DNA of 64,000 nucleotides from an uncultured Sutterella sp. Lineage in GTDB: Bacteria; Pseudomonadota; Gammaproteobacteria; Burkholderiales; Burkholderiaceae_F. The position numbers and the translations under genes were made by a program. Shown here piece by piece: positions 17,737-27,203 of the stretch. The notes under the pieces were generated by a model, which was given only the letters and a program-made list of their open reading frames with translations, searched no databases and was not told where the DNA came from. The stretch lies in the NCBI GenBank assembly GCA_900545335.1, contig UQYP01000002.1:1-64000 (forward strand), in the 5' to 3' direction. Numbering within the stretch: position 1 is the stretch's first letter; each line of letters opens with the position of its first letter.

Positions 17737-18662
17737 GACGCAAAAACCGTTCCAAGATCGGGGCCCACGCGGGTCCCGGCACGCCCCTGAGCCAGGTCAT
17801 TGATGTCTTCCAGGGAACCGATCACTGCTGTGCGTCCGGTTTTTTCGACAAAGCGGCATACAGCTTGCACTTTGGGGCCCATGGAGCCCGCAGCAAAATG
17901 CTCTTTTCTCAGAAATGAAGGAGAGGTTTGTCTGATCAGTTTTTGATCGGGCTGGGCCCAATGATGATAAATGCCCTTAACGTCAGTGGCGATGATAAAA
18001 AGATCGGCACTAAGAGAAGAGGCTAAAAGCGAAGAAGCCAGGTCCTTATCAATAACCGCTTCGGCACCGAGAAGTTCTCCATCTTTTCCGAAATAGACCG
18101 GAATACCGCCTCCGCCGCAACAGATGACTAAGTGTCCGCTTTCAACCAAGGTCTTCAGAGCCGACAGCCCCAAAATGCGCTTGGGATCGGGGCTTGCAAC
18201 GACTCGGCGATAATGATCGTTATCTCGGGCCATGCTCCAGCCGTGATCTTTGACTAATTGATCTGCCGTGATTTTGTCATAAACAGGTCCCACGGGTTTG
18301 GTCGGATGGGTAAAAGCCGGGTCATCAGGGAGAACCTCTGTTTGTGTCAAAACACTTGCGATTTTAGAGTCTGCCCCCAAAAGCCCGGTGAGCTCTTTTT
18401 GAATCATGTAGCCGATAAGCCCGATGGATTGAGCACCCATGGCATCTAAGGGATAGGGAGTGACGTCTTTAAATGCCTCTTGCTGCAAAGCGATGAGGCC
18501 GACTTGAGGGCCGTTACCGTGAGTGATAATTAATTCGTTATTTCGGTAAAGAGAGAGGATTTGGTGCGAGGCCTTTCGGACATTGTTGAGTTCTGTTTCA
18601 TAAGCCATCGCCTCGCCGCGCTTTAAAAGTGCATTTCCACCCAAAGCAATCAAAATCCGCAT
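17733..18662 (-). CDS. arcC: carbamate kinase
   Basis: About 309 aa of the carbamate/amino acid kinase fold. It starts MRILIALGGNALLKRGE and contains ITHGNGPQVGLIALQ, GYMIQKEL, CCGGGGIPV and the C-terminal GSMGPKVQAVCRFVEKTGRTAVIG, all diagnostic for ArcC. The enzyme makes ATP from carbamoyl phosphate in fermentative arginine or agmatine/allantoin breakdown. The ATG at 18662 has GGAG six bases upstream, better than the in-frame TTG at 18674. No arcA/arcB lies next to it; the neighbouring M20 amidohydrolase on the same strand suggests a wider nitrogen-compound catabolic role. Confidence 0.92.
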   Translation of the reverse strand: MRILIALGGNALLKRGEAMAYETELNNVRKASHQILSLYRNNELIITHGNGPQVGLIALQQEAFKDVTPYPLDAMGAQSIGLIGYMIQKELTGLLGADSKIASVLTQTEVLPDDPAFTHPTKPVGPVYDKITADQLVKDHGWSMARDNDHYRRVVASPDPKRILGLSALKTLVESGHLVICCGGGGIPVYFGKDGELLGAEAVIDKDLASSLLASSLSADLFIIATDVKGIYHHWAQPDQKLIRQTSPSFLRKEHFAAGSMGPKVQAVCRFVEKTGRTAVIGSLEDINDLAQGRAGTRVGPDLGTVFAS

Positions 18663-18751
18663 TGCACGCTCCAAAATCGTAAATCATCAACGACAGGAAA
18701 TTTTAAGCTCAAGAAATGGCGAACTTTTTGGACTTTTATGTGCAAACGGAT

Positions 18752-18780
18752 AAAAAATCCCCTCAAAAAATCGAGGGGAT
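18752..18780 (-). terminator. terminator of the M20 amidohydrolase gene
   Basis: ATCCCCTC / GAGGGGAT hairpin (18757-18780). On the minus strand it is followed by a T6 run, 25 nt after the stop of the upstream gene. Confidence 0.85.
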
Positions 18781-18804
18781 CGGGAAATGAATAACGGCTA
18801 AAGT

Positions 18805-19989
18805 TTACCGCAGGTAGTTTTCTGCGACTTTGGCAAAGACGCTGGCGGCAATCGGCAGGCATGCGTCATTGAAGTCATAAGAAGAGTTGTGAAGCAAGCA
18901 CGGACCGTCACCGTGGCCTTCCAAGCGGTGAGAGCCGTCGCCCGAGCCCACGAAGAAGAAAGCGCCCGGAGTCGTTTCAAGGTAATCGGCAAAGTCTTCG
19001 GAAGGCATGACGGGTTCCTGTTCATGCAGTCTTTCTTCACCGAAAAGTTCACGAACGGCATCCTGCACGCGGTCAACGCATTCAGGGGAGTTAATCACCG
19101 GAGAGTATTGGCGCGTAAAGGTGAGTTTAGCTTCTGCGCCAAAAGCTTCGGCCACGCAGCGGCTGATTTGATCGAGTTCACGTTCAATGAGGTTTGTCAC
19201 TTCATTATCAAACGTGCGCGTCGTACCCAAAATCGATGCATGGTCGGGCACCACGTTATAAGCGGTGCCGGCTTCAATCTTACAAATGCTCAATACGGCC
19301 GGATCAATCGGGCGCTTGATGCGGGTGATGATGCCTTGAATCGCCTGGCAGATTTGGATGGCAGTAAAGACCGGGTCTTTGGACAAATTGGGCATTGCGC
19401 CGTGAGAGCCGCGTCCGTAAACATCAATTCTGAAAACGTTGCCGCTAGCCATCATGGCTTTTTTATTGATACCGACTTTCATAGCCGGGGTTTCGGGCCA
19501 ATTGTGGCAGCCAAGATAAAAGTCTGCAGGGAACTTTTCCATGAGGCCATCGGCAATCATGTGCTGAGCGCCAAAGCCGCCTTCTTCGCCCGGTTGGAAG
19601 ACAAAATTGACGGTGCCGTTAAAGTTCTTGGTTTCAGCAAGGTAACGGGCAGCAAGAAGGAGTCCTGTCACGTGACCGTCGTGGCCGCAGGCATGCATCA
19701 CGCCCACATTTTTAGAAGCGTGTGCAAAGTGATTGGCTTCTGTAATAGGGAGGGCATCCATGTCAGCGCGAAGCGCGATGCGTTTTGTGCCCGTGCCGTT
19801 TTTAAGAACGCCGACCACGCCCGTGCCGCCGATTCCGGTGTGCACCTCAATACCCCATTCTGTGAGGTAGTGGACAATGGTTTTGGCAGTTTCAAATTCT
19901 TGATTGCTAAGTTCAGGATGAGCGTGGAATTCACGGCGAATGCGGGTGAATTCAGGCGCTAATTCTTCAATGCGAGCAATGCAGGCCAT
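18805..19989 (-). CDS. M20D-family amidohydrolase (hippurate hydrolase/aminoacylase type)
   Basis: A 394-aa metallopeptidase. It has metal-binding blocks MHACGHDGH (about 100-108) and FQPGEEGGFGAQHMI (about 132-146), a dimerisation (lid) domain at about 185-295, and a C-terminal metal ligand region with MPSEDFADYL. The family hydrolyses N-acyl amino acids such as hippurate or N-acetyl-amino acids; the exact substrate is not readable from sequence. It is cytoplasmic, with no signal peptide. It is transcribed alone with its own terminator and no co-directional gene close enough to form an operon. Confidence 0.88.
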   Translation of the reverse strand: MACIARIEELAPEFTRIRREFHAHPELSNQEFETAKTIVHYLTEWGIEVHTGIGGTGVVGVLKNGTGTKRIALRADMDALPITEANHFAHASKNVGVMHACGHDGHVTGLLLAARYLAETKNFNGTVNFVFQPGEEGGFGAQHMIADGLMEKFPADFYLGCHNWPETPAMKVGINKKAMMASGNVFRIDVYGRGSHGAMPNLSKDPVFTAIQICQAIQGIITRIKRPIDPAVLSICKIEAGTAYNVVPDHASILGTTRTFDNEVTNLIERELDQISRCVAEAFGAEAKLTFTRQYSPVINSPECVDRVQDAVRELFGEERLHEQEPVMPSEDFADYLETTPGAFFFVGSGDGSHRLEGHGDGPCLLHNSSYDFNDACLPIAASVFAKVAENYLR

Positions 19990-20042
19990 TTTTAAATTCC
20001 TTTGACGAAAAAATTGTGAGACCGCATAAGTGTAGCGCAGAA

Positions 20043-20072
20043 AAAAGGGGATCTTTTTAAAGATCCCCTCAA
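20043..20072 (-). terminator. terminator of the hibernation factor gene
   Basis: AGGGGATCTTT / AAAGATCCCCT perfect inverted repeat. The minus strand continues into TTTTTT, matching the end of the 20089-20394 gene. Confidence 0.85.
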
Positions 20073-20088
20073 TATCAGTTAGTAATGA

Positions 20089-20394
20089 TTAATGGCCGCG
20101 AAGTTTTTCGGCGGCATCTTTCACCGAGCGGCGCAACGTATCGAAGGCTTCCCGAATGGCAAGCATCACGTCGGTGTTGGTGCGGGAGACCACGAGGTCA
20201 TTACCGGAGGCGACAATCGTGACGCGCACAGTATAGGCGCCCATTGTCTGGTGTCCTTCCTGAGTAATGGTGGCGTGGCAGGGACCCAGGTTGCGGTCAA
20301 ATTTACCTAAATCATTTAATTCTTTTTGAACCGCTTGTTCTACCGCTTCTGAACGGCTGATTCCATGGAATGTAACTTGTAATGCTTGTGCCAT
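20089..20394 (-). CDS. hpf: ribosome hibernation-promoting factor (HPF/RaiA family, short form)
   Basis: 101 aa with the beta-alpha-beta-beta-beta-alpha pattern of the S30AE family: LQVTFHGISRSEAVEQAVQKEL, then HATITQEGH, YTVRVTIVASGNDLVVSRTNTDVMLAIREAFDTLRRSVKDAAEKL. It binds the 30S decoding region and inactivates ribosomes in stationary phase. It lacks the long C-terminal dimerising domain, so it is the short type. The start has AGAGGG upstream. It is divergent from the Arg/Asp-rich protein gene. Confidence 0.88.
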   Translation of the reverse strand: MAQALQVTFHGISRSEAVEQAVQKELNDLGKFDRNLGPCHATITQEGHQTMGAYTVRVTIVASGNDLVVSRTNTDVMLAIREAFDTLRRSVKDAAEKLRGH

Positions 20395-20648
20395 AAATAA
20401 CCCTCTTCTTGTTGTGGTTATGAGTAAGAGTGGGAAGATGGCTCTCTTCCCTTCCTAATTCACAGTGTACTGAAGTTAGCGAGTCGAAAGTGTGCTTTAA
20501 AGCAAATGTTTTCACAAAGATGAAAGAAAATATTAATGTTTGCTTCGCGTTTTCTCGGGCTTTTTCTGCTAAGATCGCGCCAAACTTCAATAACATCTGC
20601 GCGCAACCGATTGATTACAAAGCGCGTTTTACAAAAGGAAAATAAAGA

Positions 20649-21269
20649 ATGCGTAAACCTTGGGAAGAATCAGGCAGCCATCGTGATGATTTCGGATTTG
20701 AGGATCGTCCGCGTCGATCTGATCGTCGTTTTGAGAGCCGTGACAATTTTAAGCGTCGCTCGGATCGCCGTTTTGACCGTCGCGAAGATGGTTTCGGACG
20801 CGGTGACGAAGGTTACGGACGCCGTGACCGCCGCCGCGATGACAGAAAAGGCGGTTTCAGCCGTCGCCGTGATGACTTTTCCGATCAATATTTCGGAGTC
20901 CGCTCCGGTCCCAGAGCCCGTGCTGCGATGGCGGGGCGCGGAAACGTCGAGCGCCGTCAAAGTGCTCCGAGCAGAAACGCTCTGATTACGTTGGATGCCG
21001 ATGTCGCACGCGTATTTGGCACGAGCGAAGCAGTAAACGCTGCTTTGCGCCACCTGATTGCTTTAGCCGGCATTATGGGTGAAGACGCAATGAAGCAGGC
21101 TGTCCTTGAATCTCAAAAGACGCCTCAAGCTGAAGAAGCCGAAGAAGTCGAAGAAAAAGAAGAGTTTCAGGCCCCGGCAGAAGATGCCGCCCAAGCAGTC
21201 GAAACAACTGAAGACGACGAAGTGGAAGAATGGTTCGATTTGCCCGTCGAAGGTGAAAAGAACGAATAA
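20649..21269 (+). CDS. Arg/Asp/Gly-rich disordered protein of unknown function
   Basis: 206 aa that I do not recognise. Residues 1-100 are almost entirely R, D, G, F, S and E with repeated RRSDRRF/RRDRRRDD units, a low-complexity, highly charged region like RNA-binding RGG/RD tails. A short ordered segment at about 110-145 (NALITLDADVARVFGTSEAVNAALRHLIALAG) resembles a small helical DNA/RNA-binding fold. The C-terminus (150-206) is strongly acidic (EEAEEVEEKEEF, EDDEVEEW). AAAGGAAAAT precedes the ATG. It is followed after 39 nt by the M61 peptidase gene, possibly in one operon. A nucleic-acid-binding or condensate-forming role is inference. Confidence 0.75.
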   Translation: MRKPWEESGSHRDDFGFEDRPRRSDRRFESRDNFKRRSDRRFDRREDGFGRGDEGYGRRDRRRDDRKGGFSRRRDDFSDQYFGVRSGPRARAAMAGRGNVERRQSAPSRNALITLDADVARVFGTSEAVNAALRHLIALAGIMGEDAMKQAVLESQKTPQAEEAEEVEEKEEFQAPAEDAAQAVETTEDDEVEEWFDLPVEGEKNE

Positions 21270-21308
21270 TTAAGAAGCATCTCGGGTTAGCTTTCTGGGA
21301 GAAGGAAA

Positions 21309-23060
21309 ATGCTTAGTTATACGGTAAAACTTGCTCCATCATCGGCAACTTTTTTTGTAGAGCTAAGCCTGCGTGCCCGAGATGAACTTTTGCTGAGGCT
21401 GCCCGCATGGCTTCCGGGCAGTTACATGGTTCGTGATATGGCCGCAGAAATTCAGACGATGAAAGTCTTTAGCGGCTCAACGTCTCTTCCTGCAATCAAA
21501 ATTGATAAAAGCACGTGGCGGGTCCACGTGGGCGACAAAGAGCGAAAACTTTCTATTCGCTATGAAGTCTTTGCTCAGGATCCTTCTGTCAGACGGGCCT
21601 ATTTGGATGCAGAACGTGCCTTTCTGACATTCTCGAGCCTTTGCCTTTGTCCTTTGGGGTGTGAATCTGAAGCAATTGAGCTTTGCATTAAAAAGCCGCA
21701 AGCTGTCTGCGACTGGAAAGTGGCGACGGAACTCACGCCCGTTAAAACCGATGCAGACGGTTTCGGTATCTATCAAGCGCGGGACTACGATGAGTTAATC
21801 GACATGCCGATGGAAGTCGGTCCATGGGAAGCAATTGAATTTAAAGCGTTTGATGTGCCGCACCGAATCGTTTTAAGCGGAAAAGTCCCGCCTTTTGACA
21901 GAAAACGTCTGGCCTGTGACGTTAAGCGCTGCGCAGAAACAGTCATTGCCTTTTTTGAACCTGAAACGCATCAGGCGCCTTTTGCCTCTTATACCTTCTT
22001 TTTAAATCTGTTGGAAAATCTTTATGGCGGTCTTGAGCACCGTGCAAGTACAGCCTTGGCAGCCTCTTTTTATGATTTGCCGATAGAAAGTCAAAAAGAG
22101 GTGAGTTCAGACTATGCAAGGCTTCTTGAACTCTTCACCCATGAGTATTTTCACGCCTGGTGGGTTAAGCGGGTTAAGCCTGCAGCCTTTATTCCTTATG
22201 AATTAAGCGCAGAAACCTACACGGAACTCTTGTGGGTTTTTGAGGGCTTTACGAGTTACTACGATGCACTTTTAACTGCCCGCAGTGGAGCAATTGACAC
22301 TCAAACCTATCTGAAGTCCCTGGCTTCAACCTTTAATCGCCACCTCTCGGGTACAGCGAAAACGCGTCAAAGTCTTGCCGAGTCTTCTTTTGATGCGTGG
22401 ATTAAGTATTACAAAGTAAGAACTAACCGCTCTCGTTCGGTAACAAGCTACTACGACAAAGGCGCGTTGGTTGCTCTGGCGCTTGATGCCTATATTCGGC
22501 AGAAATCAAAAGGTAAAAAGTCGCTCGATGATGTTTTGCGTCTGGCTTGGCAGCAATATCAAGAGGCAGGCAGCGCCTATGCGGGGCTTGATGAAGAAGT
22601 GATGAGCGAACTCGTGTGGGACGCAACCGCCGTGGACGTAACAGAGTGCCTTGATCGCTGGGTCTATCAACCCGAGGAGCCCGATTACAAAGCTGCGCTT
22701 AAAACCCTGGGGCTTAGCGTCGAGGAAAAAGACGATGAAATCGAGCACCGTGTCTTGGGTGCAAAACTGACAGGCCGTGACCGATTGACTGTAGCTCAGT
22801 TAGACGAAGAGGGGGCGGCCGAAAAAGCCGGTCTTTGTGTCGGCGATGAACTCGTGGCAATTGACGGCATTGAAGTCAGAAAGAGTAACCTTCAGAAAAT
22901 CCTTCAGCGCTATGCAGATCAAAAGTCTTTGCGCATTCACGTCTTTAGAAACGGACTTTTGAAGGATTTCAGTCTGAAGCCTAACGCTTCACAAAAGCAC
23001 ACATGGAGTCTTAAGATCGCTCAAAAGAAAACCGCAGGTCAATGGCTTGCTGCAGTTTGA
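21309..23060 (+). CDS. M61-family metallopeptidase (glycyl aminopeptidase type) with PDZ domain
   Basis: 583 aa. The N-terminal beta-domain (about 1-170) and catalytic domain contain the zinc motif HEYFHAWWVKR (about 277) and the downstream glutamate region WVFEGFTSYYDALL. A C-terminal PDZ domain (about 475-560) contains VAQLDEEGAAEKAGLCVGDELVAIDG. The family removes N-terminal Gly/Ala from peptides. No signal peptide is visible, so it is probably cytoplasmic. GGGAGAAGGAAA precedes the ATG. It is likely co-transcribed with the upstream Arg/Asp-rich gene. Confidence 0.88.
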   Translation: MLSYTVKLAPSSATFFVELSLRARDELLLRLPAWLPGSYMVRDMAAEIQTMKVFSGSTSLPAIKIDKSTWRVHVGDKERKLSIRYEVFAQDPSVRRAYLDAERAFLTFSSLCLCPLGCESEAIELCIKKPQAVCDWKVATELTPVKTDADGFGIYQARDYDELIDMPMEVGPWEAIEFKAFDVPHRIVLSGKVPPFDRKRLACDVKRCAETVIAFFEPETHQAPFASYTFFLNLLENLYGGLEHRASTALAASFYDLPIESQKEVSSDYARLLELFTHEYFHAWWVKRVKPAAFIPYELSAETYTELLWVFEGFTSYYDALLTARSGAIDTQTYLKSLASTFNRHLSGTAKTRQSLAESSFDAWIKYYKVRTNRSRSVTSYYDKGALVALALDAYIRQKSKGKKSLDDVLRLAWQQYQEAGSAYAGLDEEVMSELVWDATAVDVTECLDRWVYQPEEPDYKAALKTLGLSVEEKDDEIEHRVLGAKLTGRDRLTVAQLDEEGAAEKAGLCVGDELVAIDGIEVRKSNLQKILQRYADQKSLRIHVFRNGLLKDFSLKPNASQKHTWSLKIAQKKTAGQWLAAV

Positions 23061-23085
23061 TAGCATTGACGGACTTGCCCAGACT

Positions 23086-23940
23086 TTAATCCGAATTAAG
23101 CCACGCATTTAACTGAGGGATTAAGGCCTGTGCATCCCGCACTCCTGCGTCATAGCCTCTTTGAACGTCATCAGGATTGTGCGTAAGCCGCTTGATCCCC
23201 AAAGAAGTCTGCGGTCGGATAATAAAAGCGCGCCCCGTGCGGCTTGCCTCATCCATCTCATTTTGCGTTTCTTCATAAGTTTGCGGAGAACGCGCAAAAG
23301 TTTCGCAAAAGCGGGGATATTTTCTGTAAAAAAGGCGGGCTAAGTAAGCATCGCGATCTTTGACTTTATGTTCTCTGGGCTGAGTGGAGATCACGATATT
23401 GCGGTCAAAGCCTAACTTTTCAAAAGCTTTTAAAGGAATGCGGTCGGAGCAGCCGCCATCGAGCAGCTTTTTGCCCCGAAAGTGAACAATCTGAGAGACA
23501 TAAGGTAAAGACGCAGATGCTCTCAGGCCGTCCACTTCTTTATCCATATCCGTTAAATGAAGATACTCCGCCTGCCCGTTTTCGACGTTGGTGCAGGTGA
23601 CAAAAAAGTCGATCCCGGAGCGCATAAAGGCATCATTATCAAACGGATCGTAGATATAGGGAATGTCGTGATAGCAAAATTGCGTATCGACGATATTGCC
23701 GGTTTTGATTAAGGTTTTGAGACTGAAAAAACGGTCATCAGCGACAAAGCGCTTATAGAAACGAAGGCTTCTGCCTTTTTGTCCGGAGACAAAAGAGCAG
23801 CCGTGGATGGCGCCCGCTGACACACCGATGACGCCTTTGACGGGAAGCTTCAGATCACTTAAAACATCCAAAACGCCCGCAGCGTATATGCCGCGAATTC
23901 CGCCGCCTTCAACCACAATGCCTAATCGATGTGAGCTCAT
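23086..23940 (-). CDS. patatin-like phospholipase family protein
   Basis: 284 aa. It begins with the oxyanion block GGGIRGIYAAGVLDVL (about 12-27) and the nucleophile elbow GVSAGA (about 39-44; Ser in GxSxG). The catalytic Asp is in LLDGGCSDRIP (about 175). These make a Ser-Asp dyad acyl hydrolase of the YjjU/RssA type. No signal peptide. Cytoplasmic lipid or ester hydrolysis is likely but the substrate is unknown. It is convergent with the M61 gene and follows the phosphate transporter on the same strand after a terminator. Confidence 0.87.
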   Translation of the reverse strand: MSSHRLGIVVEGGGIRGIYAAGVLDVLSDLKLPVKGVIGVSAGAIHGCSFVSGQKGRSLRFYKRFVADDRFFSLKTLIKTGNIVDTQFCYHDIPYIYDPFDNDAFMRSGIDFFVTCTNVENGQAEYLHLTDMDKEVDGLRASASLPYVSQIVHFRGKKLLDGGCSDRIPLKAFEKLGFDRNIVISTQPREHKVKDRDAYLARLFYRKYPRFCETFARSPQTYEETQNEMDEASRTGRAFIIRPQTSLGIKRLTHNPDDVQRGYDAGVRDAQALIPQLNAWLNSD

Positions 23941-23989
23941 AAATCGTAAAAATCAAAGAAAACGAGCAATTATAGGACGGGCAAAAAGA

Positions 23990-24026
23990 ATAAAAAAAGC
24001 TCCACGTTGGCGAACCAACGTGGAGA
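23990..24026 (-). terminator. terminator of the phosphate transporter gene
   Basis: CTCCACGTTGG / CCAACGTGGAG hairpin with a 4-nt loop (24000-24025). The minus strand runs on into CTTTTTTTATTC. Confidence 0.9.
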
Positions 24027-24050
24027 AAAGAAGTAACAGCACTTGTGCTC

Positions 24051-26282
24051 TTACTTCGAGGACGGATTGGAGACAATAATATTGAGACGGTTTTCAAGCG
24101 CAGCGGCAATGGCGCTGCGGTTAACGAGTTCTCGGGCAAAGACGAGGAAGTTGAGGTAAAGCTCACTGCCTCTCACGGAAAGTCCGGTATTGGGGATGCG
24201 GCGTAAAAGCTCTGCCTGCATGTGGTCAATGAGTTCAATCGCTTCATTGGAGTGAGCAAGAACCGAGTGAATATCACGCTTTTTGTCTTTGCCTTCAGAA
24301 ATCTTTTCCAAATAATCCACGAGACTCAAGAGATCCTTTTTGAGATCGCCTTGGAAGATGCGGTGGCGGTTTGCTACGTGATCCGACGCTTGCTTGGTCA
24401 ATGCCTGCAAGGAGCGTCCGACTTCACGCAAGTTCGTGAAAATGCGGTAGTAGCAGTAACGGGCATCAAAGTCGTTTTTGGTCGGTGTAAAGCTCGAGTT
24501 TGCCATCCGGTAGTAAAGACCGCGGTCAGCACTCATTTCGTCAAAAAGTTCCGAGCTTTGAGTCTTCACATGGCGCAGAGCCGATTCGTTGTCGTTTAAG
24601 AATTCATGCACCAGGCGGTTAAAGACGGTAACCGACTTATCAAAACTTGCATCCGTTTTGCTTTGAACCAATTTCTGAACCTTTTGAGCGTCATAGCGTG
24701 TATCAAGGTCAGCTCGCATATTAACGGTATCGAGTTTGGCCTTTAAGTTGGAGCGAATCAAAAGGATGGTCGAGCCAACGGCTAAAATCAAAGCGGCAAT
24801 CGGTCCGCCCCAAAGAGTAAAGCCGCAGACGATAGCTGCCATGGTAGAGGCACTTAAAGCCGTGAGGAACCAGCCGCTGATCACAGTTAAAACGCCTGAA
24901 ATACGGTAGACGGCCGTTTCACGGTCCCAGGCACCGTCAGCAAAAGAAGAACCCATCGCCACCATGAAGGTCACGTAGGTCGTCGAAAGCGGTAGCTGAA
25001 GGCTCGTAGCAGAAGCAATCAATGCGGCGCTTACCACAAGGTTAATCGAGGCGCGGACGTAGTCAAAAGGCAGAGGTGTTTCACCGCGCTCAAGTTTCTT
25101 GGGCTCAAAACGACGGTCAATACCTTTTTGAACTGACATCGGGACGATTTGATGAATGACGTTGCCCAATGCCATGCTGGCGCGGACAATGGCGCGGCCG
25201 GGTAGGGAACTGCCGAACTGTTCCTGCTCACCGGAGTTACTCGAAGAAAGATTAATCGAGGTTTGAATCACAATCTGGGCTTTCTTGGAAAACCACAGGG
25301 TGAGCACCATGATGAGACCCGAAAAGAGCAAAAAGCCTGTTGCAGCCACTGTGGGTTTTAATAACCCGCCCATCATGAAGGTTTCAGCTGCAGCACCCGA
25401 AGCGGTCCATTCCTGATAAGAGTCCCACGCAGCAAGCGGCACGCCCACGAAATTCACGAGGTCGTTACCGGCAAAAGCGAAGGCAAGCGAGAAGGTTCCC
25501 GCCAAAATCACAATTTTGAAAATGTTGATGTTGCAGGCAATGATGAGCACGTGAAAGATGATGGAGAGTACGACAAAAAGTGTCCCCACGATAGGCCACG
25601 TATTCACATCCATGAATTGGATCCACTCGGGCTGCATGAAACTTGCCCCTTTGGCGCCCTTCATCACGAGGAAGTAGAAAATGGCTGTGAGCGCAATGCC
25701 CGCGAAAATGCCGCCCACTCGGCGATACATCTTTTCAAAATTAAAGGTAAAGATGAGGCGCGTGACATACTGAACGACGGCCCCCGTGACAAAAGCAACG
25801 GCAACAGAAATCAAAATGCCAGAGACAATCGTAAGGGACTTTGAGCTATTAATGTACTCGATGACGTGAGTCAGAGAGGCACCCTCCATGAGAAGCGTAT
25901 AAGCTGCAGCAGCCAGTGCACTGCCCAGGAGTTCAAATACGATGGAAACGGTCGTAGAAGTAGGCAGCCCCAGAGAGTTAAAGAGGTCAAGCAAAATAAT
26001 GTCTGTGACCATCACGGCAAAGAAAATCACCATGATCTCTGAAAACGAGAACATCTGGGGATTGAAGACGCCCGAGCGGGCAATTTCCATCATGCCTGAT
26101 GAAAAGGTGGCGCCGAGCATCACACCGATGCTTGCCATAAGCATGATTGTTTTAAATGAGGCGATTCGGCAGCCGAGTGCTGAATTCAAAAAGTTTACGG
26201 CATCGTTACTGACACCGACAAAAATATCAAAAACGGCAACTAACCCTAAGAAAGCCAAGAGAGCCAAAAAGTAATATTCCAT
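24051..26282 (-). CDS. Pit-family inorganic phosphate transporter with C-terminal PhoU-like domain
   Basis: A 743-aa inner-membrane protein. Both Pit signature repeats are visible: FVGVSNDAVNFLNSALGCRIAS near the N-terminus and FAGNDLVNFVGVPLAAW in the middle. About ten to twelve membrane segments end near residue 540. The remaining ~200 residues form a helical cytoplasmic domain resembling PhoU/DUF47, which normally is a separate gene (pit accessory protein). The fusion suggests built-in regulation of metal-phosphate symport. Phosphate as substrate is inferred from family. It is a single gene with its own terminator; about 480 bp separate it from divergent rplM. Confidence 0.87.
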   Translation of the reverse strand: MEYYFLALLAFLGLVAVFDIFVGVSNDAVNFLNSALGCRIASFKTIMLMASIGVMLGATFSSGMMEIARSGVFNPQMFSFSEIMVIFFAVMVTDIILLDLFNSLGLPTSTTVSIVFELLGSALAAAAYTLLMEGASLTHVIEYINSSKSLTIVSGILISVAVAFVTGAVVQYVTRLIFTFNFEKMYRRVGGIFAGIALTAIFYFLVMKGAKGASFMQPEWIQFMDVNTWPIVGTLFVVLSIIFHVLIIACNINIFKIVILAGTFSLAFAFAGNDLVNFVGVPLAAWDSYQEWTASGAAAETFMMGGLLKPTVAATGFLLFSGLIMVLTLWFSKKAQIVIQTSINLSSSNSGEQEQFGSSLPGRAIVRASMALGNVIHQIVPMSVQKGIDRRFEPKKLERGETPLPFDYVRASINLVVSAALIASATSLQLPLSTTYVTFMVAMGSSFADGAWDRETAVYRISGVLTVISGWFLTALSASTMAAIVCGFTLWGGPIAALILAVGSTILLIRSNLKAKLDTVNMRADLDTRYDAQKVQKLVQSKTDASFDKSVTVFNRLVHEFLNDNESALRHVKTQSSELFDEMSADRGLYYRMANSSFTPTKNDFDARYCYYRIFTNLREVGRSLQALTKQASDHVANRHRIFQGDLKKDLLSLVDYLEKISEGKDKKRDIHSVLAHSNEAIELIDHMQAELLRRIPNTGLSVRGSELYLNFLVFARELVNRSAIAAALENRLNIIVSNPSSK

Positions 26283-26571
26283 AGCCGATTGTCCTAGTTT
26301 TTATCACAAAACAAAACAGCAGTCATTCAGAGAAGAGTTGCGTGCAGTATGCGCCTGGAAAATGACAAAGCGGTGTTGGAAATATGACACTGGAATGACA
26401 ATAGGAGAATAAAAATAACTTATTGATATTTTTGCTTTCTTAGTCTTGAAAAATATTTGCGAAAAATAAAATAAAGCGCTTAGAAATTTTCTCAGAGCAC
26501 CAAAAATCCCATCATATAATCGAAATCTGTCGCTTCAATAGTGATTGAAGCCCCGTGATGCGCTTAGAGGT

Positions 26572-26600
26572 TTGTTTTCTTTCAATTTTTTGTGTAAAAT
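26572..26600 (+). promoter_or_regulatory. predicted sigma-70 promoter of rplM-rpsI
   Basis: TTGTTT (-35, 26572-26577), 17-nt spacer, TAAAAT (-10, 26595-26600). The roughly 155-nt leader to rplM contains several inverted repeats and could hold autoregulation by L13 (inference). The rest of 26283-26560 is A+T-rich intergenic DNA upstream of the divergent phosphate transporter with nothing else I can name. Confidence 0.6.
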
Positions 26601-26762
26601 CCGCAGTCTTGCTGTTCTGAAGGGTGTTTCTCTGTCGCCATTTCAGGCAGCGGGAGAACGAATTTTTGGACTCTGTCGCTGGTGCTTGCGGCCTTAAGCG
26701 ACAATCCGGTTGCGCGCGACTCATAGTGAAGTCGTGCGTTTTCATTGATAGGTGAATACATA

Positions 26763-27191
26763 ATGAAGACCTTCTCGGCTAAGCCGCTCGAAGTGACTCG
26801 CGAATGGTACGTGGTTGATGCCACCGATAAGATCGTCGGTCACCTCGCCGCTGAAATTGCTGCCCGCTTGCGCGGCAAGCACAAGCCTGAATACACGCCG
26901 CACGTTGACACGGGCGATTTCATCGTTGTGATCAACGCTTCCAAGATGAAGATGAGTGGCGACAAGGCTAAGAACAAGCGTTACTATCGCCACACGGGTT
27001 ATCCCGGCGGCATCATCGAAACGACTTTCGAAAAGATGCAACAACGCCACCCGGGCCGTGCCCTTGAAATCGCTGTTAAGGGTATGCTCCCGAAGGGACC
27101 CTTGGGCTACGCCATGATTAAGAAGTTGAAGATCTATGCCGGTGAAGAACACCCGCATACGGCTCAACAACCTAAGAACCTCGACATCTAA
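26763..27191 (+). CDS. rplM: 50S ribosomal protein L13
   Basis: 142 aa beginning [20 protein letters not shown], with the L13 signature [26 protein letters not shown], an early-assembling 23S-binding protein. The ATG at 26763 is preceded by AGGTGA; an in-frame ATG at 26745 lacks a site. It forms the classical rplM-rpsI operon with a 12-nt gap. Confidence 0.97.
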   Translation: MKTFSAKPLEVTREWYVVDATDKIVGHLAAEIAARLRGKHKPEYTPHVDTGDFIVVINASKMKMSGDKAKNKRYYRHTGYPGGIIETTFEKMQQRHPGRALEIAVKGMLPKGPLGYAMIKKLKIYAGEEHPHTAQQPKNLDI

Positions 27192-27203
27192 TAAGGATTC
27201 GGC

